Positions 7,401 to 12,034 of a stretch of DNA of 12,034 bases are shown piece after piece. Location: the NCBI GenBank assembly GCA_045658805.1, contig JAZOVQ010000081.1, forward strand, positions 1-12,034. The letters are read 5' to 3'. Origin of the DNA: Scatosoma sp045658805. GTDB taxonomy: Bacteria > Bacillota > Clostridia > Christensenellales > Borkfalkiaceae. Made by a program: the position numbers and the translations under genes. A model generated the notes under the pieces. The model was not told the DNA's origin and did not search any database. It was given only the letters and a program-made list of their open reading frames with translations. The first letter of the stretch is position 1. Each line of letters opens with the position of its first letter.

Positions 7401-7414
7401 GGAGAGATGTGAAA

Positions 7415-7828
7415 ATGGCTAAAGCAAACGTTAAAAAGAAGCTTCAATTCTGGGGCACGGGTAGAAGAAAGAAGGCTATCGCTCGTGTACGTCTTATCCC
7501 CGGCGGCAACGGCTCGATCGTAATCAACGATCGTACTTTGGAAGATTATTTCCCTCAAGGTACTCTTCAGTACATCGTTAAGCAACCTATCGTAGCGGTT
7601 GACGTAGAAACCAAATATGATATTTTCGTAAACGTAATCGGTGGTGGTTACACTGGTCAAGCAGGCGCAATCCGTCTTGGTATTGCACGTGCATTGCTTG
7701 AAGCAGAAGAAAACAGCCGTCCTACGTTGAAGGCTGCAGGTTTCTTGACCCGCGACCCTCGTGCGAAGGAAAGAAAGAAGTACGGCTTGAAGAAAGCTCG
7801 TCGTGCTCCTCAGTTCTCGAAGAGATAA
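7415..7828 (+). CDS. rpsI: 30S ribosomal protein S9
   Basis: 137-residue small-subunit protein whose extended C-terminal tail reaches the P-site region of the ribosome. Signatures are GTGRRKKAIARVRLIPG in the N-terminal part, GGGYTGQAGAIRLGIARAL in the middle and the basic end RRAPQFSKR, which matches the usual S9 terminus. The ATG at 7415 is chosen because homologues start with MAK and GGAG (7401-7404) is 10 nt upstream. A GTG at 7409 would sit only 4 nt from that site and add just two residues. The last 27 nt of the gene plus its terminator recur 223 bp downstream (8025-8098), an arrangement resembling an att-type duplication. The coding sequence itself is intact. Confidence 0.98.
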   Translation: MAKANVKKKLQFWGTGRRKKAIARVRLIPGGNGSIVINDRTLEDYFPQGTLQYIVKQPIVAVDVETKYDIFVNVIGGGYTGQAGAIRLGIARALLEAEENSRPTLKAAGFLTRDPRAKERKKYGLKKARRAPQFSKR

Positions 7829-7876
7829 TGAAAAAAACGAAACGTACCCTTTGCGGTGCGTTTCTTTTTTTTCTTC
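7802..7876 (+). repeat. Direct repeat copy 1: rpsI 3' end plus terminator
   Basis: 75 nt covering the last 27 nt of rpsI, its stop codon and the whole terminator. It matches 8025-8098 at every position except for one A in an A-run (seven A here, six in copy 2). Confidence 0.95.
7839..7872 (+). terminator. rplM-rpsI operon terminator
   Basis: A 10-bp stem (7839-7848 with 7855-7864, one G/U pair) with a 6-nt loop (CTTTGC) is followed by eight T (7865-7872). It starts 10 nt after the rpsI stop codon. Confidence 0.93.
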
Positions 7877-8024
7877 GAGACAGAGGACAAAGACGAGCTT
7901 TAGAAGAAATAGGGCTCCCATCAAAGATTTGCGTAGCAAAGATTTTATGGGAAGAGGAGAAACAAACGGAAAAACGAGCAATGTGCGGAAGCGCATTGCG
8001 AGGGGAAGAAGTTTGTTGCGACGA
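7877..8024. other. 148-bp spacer between the two rpsI-end repeats, rich in hairpins, no gene
   Basis: No credible coding region is seen. It contains a hairpin GCAATGTGC/GCGCATTGC with GGAA loop (7978-7999) and a longer inverted repeat TCCCAT/ATGGGA (7916-7921 with 7947-7952) enclosing TTTGC/GCAAA. It also holds one copy of the 18-nt repeat that recurs at 8290. No integrase or transposase fragment is recognisable. Confidence 0.6.
7885..7902 (+). repeat. 18-nt direct repeat, copy 1
   Basis: GGACAAAGACGAGCTTTA is identical to 8290-8307. In both copies it is followed by a purine-rich GAAG-containing run. Copy 1 begins 9 nt after the end of rpsI-end repeat copy 1. Confidence 0.9.
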
Positions 8025-8098
8025 CGTGCTCCTCAGTTCTCGAAGAGATAATGAAAAAACGAAACGTACCCTTTGCGGTGCGTTTCTTTTTTTTCTTC
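8025..8098 (+). repeat. Direct repeat copy 2: displaced rpsI 3' end plus terminator
   Basis: 74 nt matching 7802-7876 with a single A deletion. It still encodes the S9 tail RAPQFSKR and stop codon in a frame without a gene in front, so it is a non-coding remnant of rpsI. Upstream and downstream flanks differ from copy 1. Confidence 0.95.
8061..8094 (+). terminator. Second, duplicated copy of the rpsI terminator
   Basis: The hairpin (8061-8070 with 8077-8086) and eight-T run are identical to the terminator at 7839-7872. It would act as a back-up stop for read-through from rpsI. Confidence 0.88.
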
Positions 8099-8101
8099 TT
8101 T

Positions 8102-8283
8102 AGGCTATATCTCAATACTCGGTTGTTTTTTGACGGAAAAATGCGGCGAAATGCTACGCGTGATGCTCGGTTACAGACCACTGGGGGTATGCGCCCTCGC
8201 ATAACGCTTGTCTTTCTTGCATTTCTTCTCGTCAAACCGTAAAAATAATTTTTACTAACCAACCGCTTATTGCGATACAGCCT
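8102..8283. repeat. Nested inverted-repeat element (candidate MITE/REP-like or structured RNA)
   Basis: Five perfect complementary pairs nest in order: 8102-8106 with 8279-8283, 8120-8125 with 8260-8265, 8129-8135 with 8230-8236, 8148-8154 with 8219-8225, and the apical TATGCG/CGCATA (8188-8193 with 8198-8203). Such ordered nesting over about 180 nt fits a non-autonomous mobile or palindromic element, or a folded RNA. No coding region is credible and no clean target-site duplication is visible. Confidence 0.5.
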
Positions 8284-8289
8284 TTCCTC

Positions 8290-8307
8290 GGACAAAGACG
8301 AGCTTTA
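8290..8307 (+). repeat. 18-nt direct repeat, copy 2
   Basis: Identical to 7885-7902. It lies immediately right of the nested inverted-repeat element and about 27 bp upstream of the -35 box of the structured RNA. Confidence 0.9.
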
Positions 8308-8333
8308 AGGAAGAAAAAAATTTACAAAAAGTA

Positions 8334-8362
8334 TTGACTTTTGTACAAAAATAGCATATAAT
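8334..8362 (+). promoter_or_regulatory. Strong promoter of the structured RNA
   Basis: TTGACT (8334-8339), 17-nt spacer and perfect TATAAT (8357-8362). The expected start falls at about G8369, exactly where the 13-bp closing helix of the RNA begins. Confidence 0.9.
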
Positions 8363-8368
8363 AAATGT

Positions 8369-8592
8369 GCCAAACAAATTTTATAAATCAATCACAGGGA
8401 TATTTTTTCTCTTTTTGTAAAAGAGGAAATTATATCTTTTTCCGTGTGCACAACCATTAAATGAATTTGGTAAAAGTGCAAATTCCATCGGTGGTTGTGT
8501 AAGGAATATCCTTTTGATTGCTCGAAATTTGTTTGGCGACAATTGGAGTTTGCGTTTTTCGGTGCGCTAACTTCGGTTGGCGCACTTTTTTT
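8369..8592 (+). ncRNA. Unassigned structured RNA: stand-alone ncRNA or attenuator-type leader
   Basis: The predicted transcript has a perfect 13-bp closing helix P1 (8369-8381 with 8525-8537). A 16-bp helix with one C/T mismatch follows inside it (8389-8404 with 8505-8520). This opens into a three-way junction with an 11-bp hairpin (8405-8415 with 8419-8429, loop TGT) and a second arm of 8-10 bp (8447-8456 with 8492-8501), extended by a distal AATTTG/CAAATT stem (8464-8469 with 8479-8484). After 24 nt comes a terminator (8562-8592). The gene at 8610 starts just behind it with no promoter in between, which suggests transcription attenuation. I looked for T-box, c-di-GMP-I, TPP, FMN, lysine, 6S and SRP hallmarks and found none. 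Coordinates follow promoter and helix positions; function is unknown. Confidence 0.7.
8562..8592 (+). terminator. Terminator ending the structured RNA, just upstream of the Rho-N-like gene
   Basis: A 10-bp stem (8562-8571 with 8576-8585, one G/U pair) capped by a UUCG tetraloop is followed by seven T (8586-8592). The next gene's ribosome binding site (GAGG, 8597-8600) starts only 5 nt later, so terminated transcripts would exclude that gene. Confidence 0.93.
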
Positions 8593-8609
8593 GAGCGAGG
8601 GCAATTACG

Positions 8610-9026
8610 ATGGATAAACGTCAAGAATTTAAGTTGGCTTGCGAGAATTGTTTACAAAGCGTCAGCTTGACGGCGTTGCGCGCGTACGGCAGGGCGGTGG
8701 GTGTGCGAAATCCAACAGCTATGAAAAAATCTGCATTGGTGTCCGAAATTATCGCGTTGCTTTGCGGTGAAGCACAACCGCAAAGAAATGGTTTGGGCGC
8801 GCCTGTAAAGGATAATTACGTAGAGCCGACGTTGTTGTGCCGTATAGACGAGTTGCGCGCGGAATACGGTGAAAACTGTCCGTATCTTTTGAAACAAGAG
8901 GGAAATACGCCCGACGGCAAAAAGCTGCCAGCTGAAAAAATAAAGGGGCTGCAATTGAACGTTGACGTCGATACGTTGACGGACGAACAAAAACAAAAAT
9001 TGCAGGCGTTTTTAAACAGCCTTTAA
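8610..9026 (+). CDS. Small protein with a Rho-N/SAP-like N-terminal domain
   Basis: 138 residues, predicted cytoplasmic with no signal peptide or membrane segment. Residues 18-52 (SLTALRAYGRAVGV, then MKKSALVSEIIALL) resemble the helix-extended-helix of Rho N-terminal or SAP domains, in which LxxxAxxxGV and a KKxxLI segment pack together; these domains bind nucleic acid. The C-terminal half (about 84-138) is charged and not recognised. ATG 8610 has a modest GAGG 9 nt upstream. The gene follows directly behind a terminator ending a structured leader and shows no promoter of its own, so expression probably depends on read-through of that terminator. A nucleic-acid-binding role, possibly autoregulatory, is inference; the fold assignment is moderate. 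Confidence 0.75.
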   Translation: MDKRQEFKLACENCLQSVSLTALRAYGRAVGVRNPTAMKKSALVSEIIALLCGEAQPQRNGLGAPVKDNYVEPTLLCRIDELRAEYGENCPYLLKQEGNTPDGKKLPAEKIKGLQLNVDVDTLTDEQKQKLQAFLNSL

Positions 9027-9108
9027 AGTACGCTTTTATCAAAATGCATGGGGCATGGACGAGTTGAAATACCTTTTATCCCTCAGAGCTATATCAAAAA
9101 ATCTATTG

Positions 9109-9146
9109 AAAAAACTCCCTTGCAAACGGCGCATAGGGAGTCTTTT
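9109..9146. terminator. Bidirectional terminator between convergent genes
   Basis: A 7-bp stem ACTCCCT/AGGGAGT (9114-9120 with 9135-9141) is extended inward by TGC/GCA. On the plus strand TCTTTTCTTT follows. On the minus strand the T-run is tighter (complement of 9109-9113), serving the small gene at 9210-9440. It lies about 85 nt after the Rho-N-like gene. Confidence 0.75.
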
Positions 9147-9209
9147 CTTTGTGTCCTATCCAAGACGGCGGCGAGGTTATTTTAAGGCGAAAAACAGCCC
9201 GTTAAACGC

Positions 9210-9440
9210 CTATTTTTTACGGGTGCGTCCGCTGCGTAAATCATGCGCTTGCATAAATCGCAGGCAGGCGTCCTGCGAGGGGGACGCATCGGCATTTTGG
9301 GGAGAATTTGAGGGAATTTTATCCTCATTTTCTTCCGTTTGGACGGGTGGGGGCGGCGTTGAATTTTGCGCATTTTGATCCCCCGTAGGGGGATTTTGTA
9401 GCAAAGATTGTAAAAAATGGAGCAATCCGAAGGGTTCCAA
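9210..9440 (-). CDS. Small Pro/Gln/Asn-rich hypothetical protein
   Basis: 76 residues if translation starts at TTG 9440, which has GGAGG (9450-9454, minus sense) 9 nt upstream; a GTG at 9473 would lie upstream of that site. The N-terminus is hydrophobic (FGLLHFLQSLL), the middle is a Pro/Gln/Asn/Ser-rich linker containing STPPPPVQTEENED, and the end is basic (MQAHDLRSGRTRKK). Short length and low-complexity middle make coding status uncertain. In favour are the well-placed ribosome binding site, a minus-strand terminator 64 nt past the stop, and the lack of a better gene here. No clear minus-strand promoter was found. I do not recognise the family; no function is proposed. Confidence 0.45.
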   Translation of the reverse strand: MEPFGLLHFLQSLLQNPPTGDQNAQNSTPPPPVQTEENEDKIPSNSPQNADASPSQDACLRFMQAHDLRSGRTRKK

Positions 9441-9504
9441 AATAAAAAACCTCCAAAAATATAAAATTTTCACCGAAAATAGCTAAAAACGACAGCGTTT
9501 TTGT

Positions 9505-9533
9505 TTGCTTTAATTGACATTTTGATATATAAT
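9505..9533 (+). promoter_or_regulatory. Promoter of the 737-residue lipoprotein gene
   Basis: TTGCTT (9505-9510), 17-nt spacer and perfect TATAAT (9528-9533). A consensus TTGACA (9514-9519) lies inside the spacer but has only poor -10 partners (TAGAAT at 13-nt spacing, TATGCG at 18). The exact start is therefore uncertain, near 9540. Confidence 0.6.
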
Positions 9534-9539
9534 AGAATA

Positions 9540-9687
9540 TGCGTTAGTATTGTCGGTCAATGCACATTTTACCGATAAAAATTAACGGATTCGTTAAGGG
9601 ACGAAAAGCGGCAGGTCGGTTTATTGTCGAGATTGTCACCTGTAACGTTTTAAAAAGTTTCTTAACATTTGGAGGCATTATACCACA
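9540..9687 (+). promoter_or_regulatory. Long 5' leader of the lipoprotein gene with small hairpins
   Basis: About 148 nt lie between the predicted transcription start and the ATG. Visible helices are TGTCGGT/ACCGATA (9551-9557 with 9571-9577), the perfect TTAACG/CGTTAA hairpin with GATT loop (9582-9597) and CAGGT/ACCTG further on. No terminator or recognised riboswitch motif is present. Regulation is possible but not shown. Confidence 0.3.
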
Positions 9688-11901
9688 ATGAGCATTAAGT
9701 TTAAAAAGTTATTCAGCCTTGTAGCGGCGGCTACGTTGATCAGCGGTACGGTTGCAACGATGGCGTCTTGTTCTGACGAATACACGTTGGAGAACAAGCT
9801 TACGTACGCAGAAGGCACAGTTTCGGAAAACGGTGGTTTCGTTGTTAAAAAAGGCGAATATATCTATTTTATCAACGGCGCGGAAGCGTACACCGCATCC
9901 AATGAAATTGGCAACGTTGTTAAGGGTTCGCTTATGCGTATTAAGGAAACCGACGTAACGAAGAAAGATGCGAAAGCTGAAACGGTTATCCCTATGATCG
10001 TTGGCACGCAAAGCTTTAACGGTTTCTTTATCTACGGCGACGATATCTATTTCGCAACCCCTGCAACCGATAAAAACATGGACGGTGAAGTTGGTAACAC
10101 TTGGATCGACTTCAAGAAAGCGGATTTGAAAAACTCGACGGTTATGACCGATTATTATTTCCGTCTTGACAACAACGCAACCAACTACCGCTTCGTTAAG
10201 GTTGGCGAAACCGTTTATTGTATGTACGAATACAATGGCGAATTGCATTCCTTTAACACCGTATCGAAGAAGGATACCGTTCTTGTTAAAAACGCAGCGT
10301 CCAATTTCTATTTCAATAGCGACGACGCTACCGATCCCAACGTATATTACACCATGAACGTTCAATACGATTTGGAAACGGGCAGCTCCTATTCCTACAA
10401 CCAGCTTTACTCCGTAAACGCGGCGGCTACGGTTGCAAGCTATTCGTATAACGAAGAAGCGCAAACCTGCCAATACACGGTAACGGGCGGTAAAACGTAC
10501 ACCTTCGAAACCGATTATATGGAAGAAGCAAACGAAGCGGCTGCGGAAGCTGAAACGGAAGCTACGTACGATTTCAACGATCCTGCAACCTATCCGTACG
10601 TGAACCTTGGTACGCTTGTTTTGGACGGCGTAGGTAAGACGGCGAAAGCAACGCAATTCAACGACGCTAAAACGGACGCTGAAATTGCGGCTAACGCAAC
10701 GGAACCTCAAGGTTACAAATACGAAATTACCAACTATAACAACAACGGCGTTTATTTGACGAAATCGGAAATTGTTAAAACGGAAACGGAAGCTGAAGCA
10801 TCGGCATTGTATTATATGCCTGCGGCAAGAACCAACTGGAACTCGATTATGAGCAACGGAAGCTTGGGCGTAGTTGCAACCGATACGACGAAAGCAACGG
10901 CAACCTCGCTTTACTTCTACGAAGACGGCGTTCATTCCTACATTTACGTTTCGGGCGACGCTTTGTATAGAGCAACGGCTGCGGCAAACGGCGAAATTGC
11001 AAGCGAAGTGAAAATTGCAAGCGGCGTTTCCAGCGTAACCCTTTGGAAAACGGCTGGTGATTACGTTTACTATTACAGCGCAGGTACGGACGGCAACAAG
11101 CTTTCCCGTGTAAACTATACGGGTACGGCACGCGATTACAACGCGTTGATTACTACGGACGAATTCAAGCCCATTACGATCGCTTATGCGGAATTTACGG
11201 GCAGCACGTCTTGGTATATGCCTGAATTGATTAACGGCGTATTCTATTACGCTGACGCGCAAAAGATTGACGGCGTAGCGTACAACTACGTAAACGCCGT
11301 GAAGCTTCCTGAAACGCAAGCGGAAATCAAGACGCTTAACGAAAAATATGAACAAGTACAAGAATATATCAATGCTTGCGCAAGCGATATGCAAAAAGTA
11401 TTGAAGTATTACTTCCGTACGGGTGAAACCGAAGTGTTTGACGATGCTGTTGCATTGGATTTGTACACCGCTGAAGAAGCACAAGTTTTGACTGACTTCA
11501 AAGCAGGTAAGGAACAAAACAAAAAGACGCTTCCCGTAAACGCAGCTAACGCTGCAATCGTTAGCGAAACCGAATTTGTAAATAGACTTGGCGGCTACTC
11601 TGACGAAGACATTGAGCTTATGAAGGAAGGCTGGACGAACACGCTTCGCCACGAAGAAGAAACGGAAGAAACGGAAGAAGGCTGGCCTACTTGGGCTATC
11701 ATTACGGCGGCTATTGGCGGCGGCGTAGTGGTGATTCTCCTTATCACTGTTCCTGTAATTGTTGTAAACAACAAGAAGAAGGCAAGAAGAAAGGCGGAAG
11801 CTACCGTAAACGCGTACAAGCGTAAGAAGATCGATACGACGGACGATAAGTCTATCGACGTATACGCTGACGACGACGCGGAAACCAAAGATAACGAATA
11901 A
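9688..11901 (+). CDS. Large extracellular lipoprotein with C-terminal membrane segment, beta-propeller-like repeats
   Basis: 737 residues. The N-terminus is a lipoprotein signal peptide (KFKK, hydrophobic 8-24, lipobox MASC with Cys28). The extracellular part shows recurrent Tyr-rich blade-like segments such as GEYIYFING (residues about 56-64), IYGDDIYFA, GETVYCMYEYNGEL, GDYVYYYSAGTDGNKLSRV and INGVFYYAD, reminiscent of DUF5050/beta-propeller proteins. An Ala/Glu-rich segment lies near residues 285-300 and an EETEETEE linker precedes a membrane helix (669-693). A basic then acidic cytoplasmic tail of 44 residues follows. Having both a lipid anchor and a C-terminal membrane helix is unusual. 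Start: GGAGG (9671-9675), 12 nt before ATG. The stop is a tandem TAA TAA. It is monocistronic; function is unknown, and sensing or ligand binding at the surface is only a guess. Confidence 0.88.
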   Translation: MSIKFKKLFSLVAAATLISGTVATMASCSDEYTLENKLTYAEGTVSENGGFVVKKGEYIYFINGAEAYTASNEIGNVVKGSLMRIKETDVTKKDAKAETVIPMIVGTQSFNGFFIYGDDIYFATPATDKNMDGEVGNTWIDFKKADLKNSTVMTDYYFRLDNNATNYRFVKVGETVYCMYEYNGELHSFNTVSKKDTVLVKNAASNFYFNSDDATDPNVYYTMNVQYDLETGSSYSYNQLYSVNAAATVASYSYNEEAQTCQYTVTGGKTYTFETDYMEEANEAAAEAETEATYDFNDPATYPYVNLGTLVLDGVGKTAKATQFNDAKTDAEIAANATEPQGYKYEITNYNNNGVYLTKSEIVKTETEAEASALYYMPAARTNWNSIMSNGSLGVVATDTTKATATSLYFYEDGVHSYIYVSGDALYRATAAANGEIASEVKIASGVSSVTLWKTAGDYVYYYSAGTDGNKLSRVNYTGTARDYNALITTDEFKPITIAYAEFTGSTSWYMPELINGVFYYADAQKIDGVAYNYVNAVKLPETQAEIKTLNEKYEQVQEYINACASDMQKVLKYYFRTGETEVFDDAVALDLYTAEEAQVLTDFKAGKEQNKKTLPVNAANAAIVSETEFVNRLGGYSDEDIELMKEGWTNTLRHEEETEETEEGWPTWAIITAAIGGGVVVILLITVPVIVVNNKKKARRKAEATVNAYKRKKIDTTDDKSIDVYADDDAETKDNE

Positions 11902-11910
11902 TAACATGCA

Positions 11911-11945
11911 AAAGAGTCGTTTTCAATACGAAAACGGCTCTTTTT
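11911..11945 (+). terminator. Terminator of the 737-residue lipoprotein gene
   Basis: A 12-bp stem (11913-11924 with 11930-11941, one G/U pair) with a 5-nt loop is followed by T residues to 11945; flanking A/T bases can extend the stem by two pairs. It starts about 10 nt after the stop codon. Confidence 0.92.
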
Positions 11946-12000
11946 CCTAAAAAAAATTTAGTAAAATAGAAAAAAGTTTTAAAAACGGGTTGAAAAACAG

Positions 12001-12029
12001 TTTACAAAATTGTTATTTCTTAATATAAT
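12001..12029 (+). promoter_or_regulatory. Promoter for a gene beyond the right edge
   Basis: TTTACA (12001-12006), 17-nt spacer and perfect TATAAT (12024-12029). It is preceded by roughly helically spaced A-tracts (starting 11949, 11970, 11981, 11993), which may form an UP element. The gene it serves is outside the window. Confidence 0.8.
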
Positions 12030-12034
12030 ATAGC

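Noticed and set aside
7803..8103. Open frames crossing the duplicated rpsI end and terminators
   Set aside because: They run through terminator hairpins and T-runs, giving Phe and Arg runs. The shared S9 tail is due to the direct repeat, not a gene.
8369..8592. Assignment of the structured RNA to 6S RNA, SRP RNA, T-box, c-di-GMP-I, FMN, TPP or lysine riboswitch
   Set aside because: Overall length and closing stem recall 6S RNA, but the central bubble architecture is replaced by a three-way junction. The conserved sequence motifs of the other classes are not seen. Left unassigned pending a covariance-model search.
9055..9378. 107-codon plus-strand frame after the Rho-N-like gene
   Set aside because: It crosses the terminator at 9114-9146, has no ribosome binding site and overlaps the better supported minus-strand small gene.
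9709..11907. 732-codon open frame on the minus strand opposite the large lipoprotein gene
   Set aside because: The plus-strand frame has a lipobox, transmembrane helix, ribosome binding site and terminator. The antisense product has no recognisable features and reflects codon bias.

Overview
The window looks like part of a chromosome from a low-to-moderate GC Gram-positive bacterium, most likely an uncultured gut-type member of the Clostridia (Bacillota). The basis is strong GGAGG-type ribosome binding sites, sigma-A type promoters, Rho-independent terminators with long U tracts, lipoprotein signal peptides, BspA-type leucine-rich repeats, and a class II aldolase beside a rplM-rpsI operon. 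The exact taxon cannot be read from the sequence.

Layout. (1) 121-1111, minus strand: fba, class II fructose-bisphosphate aldolase, with its own promoter and terminator. (2) 1250-4101, plus strand: a 909-residue lipoprotein with an acidic linker, a Cna-B/carboxypeptidase-regulatory-like fold, a TlpA/ResA-type thioredoxin domain (WCLPC) and a BspA-type LRR domain. (3) 4186-6609: a membrane-anchored protein with twelve Cys-rich repeats of invariant spacing C-x10-C-x2-C, ending in a short LRR module. (4) 6610-7872: rplM-rpsI, preceded by a Z-DNA-prone tract, helically phased A-tracts, a promoter and a roughly 130-nt leader. (5) 7802-8320: a repeat-rich spacer in which the last codons of rpsI and its terminator are duplicated. 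It also holds an 18-nt direct repeat and a nested inverted-repeat element. (6) 8334-9026: a near-consensus promoter, a highly structured RNA of about 224 nt ending in a terminator, then a small gene with a Rho-N/SAP-like N-terminus. (7) 9109-9440: a bidirectional terminator and a small Pro/Gln-rich minus-strand gene. (8) 9505-11945: a 737-residue lipoprotein with a C-terminal membrane segment. (9) a near-consensus promoter at the right edge for a gene outside the window.

Most genes form single transcription units bounded by promoter and terminator; only rplM and rpsI are clearly an operon. Core functions (glycolysis/gluconeogenesis, ribosome) are interleaved with three large secreted or surface proteins. 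The most novel material is the unassigned structured RNA at 8369-8592, the rpsI 3'-end duplication, and the adjacent pair made of an extracellular thioredoxin lipoprotein and a Cys-repeat surface protein.
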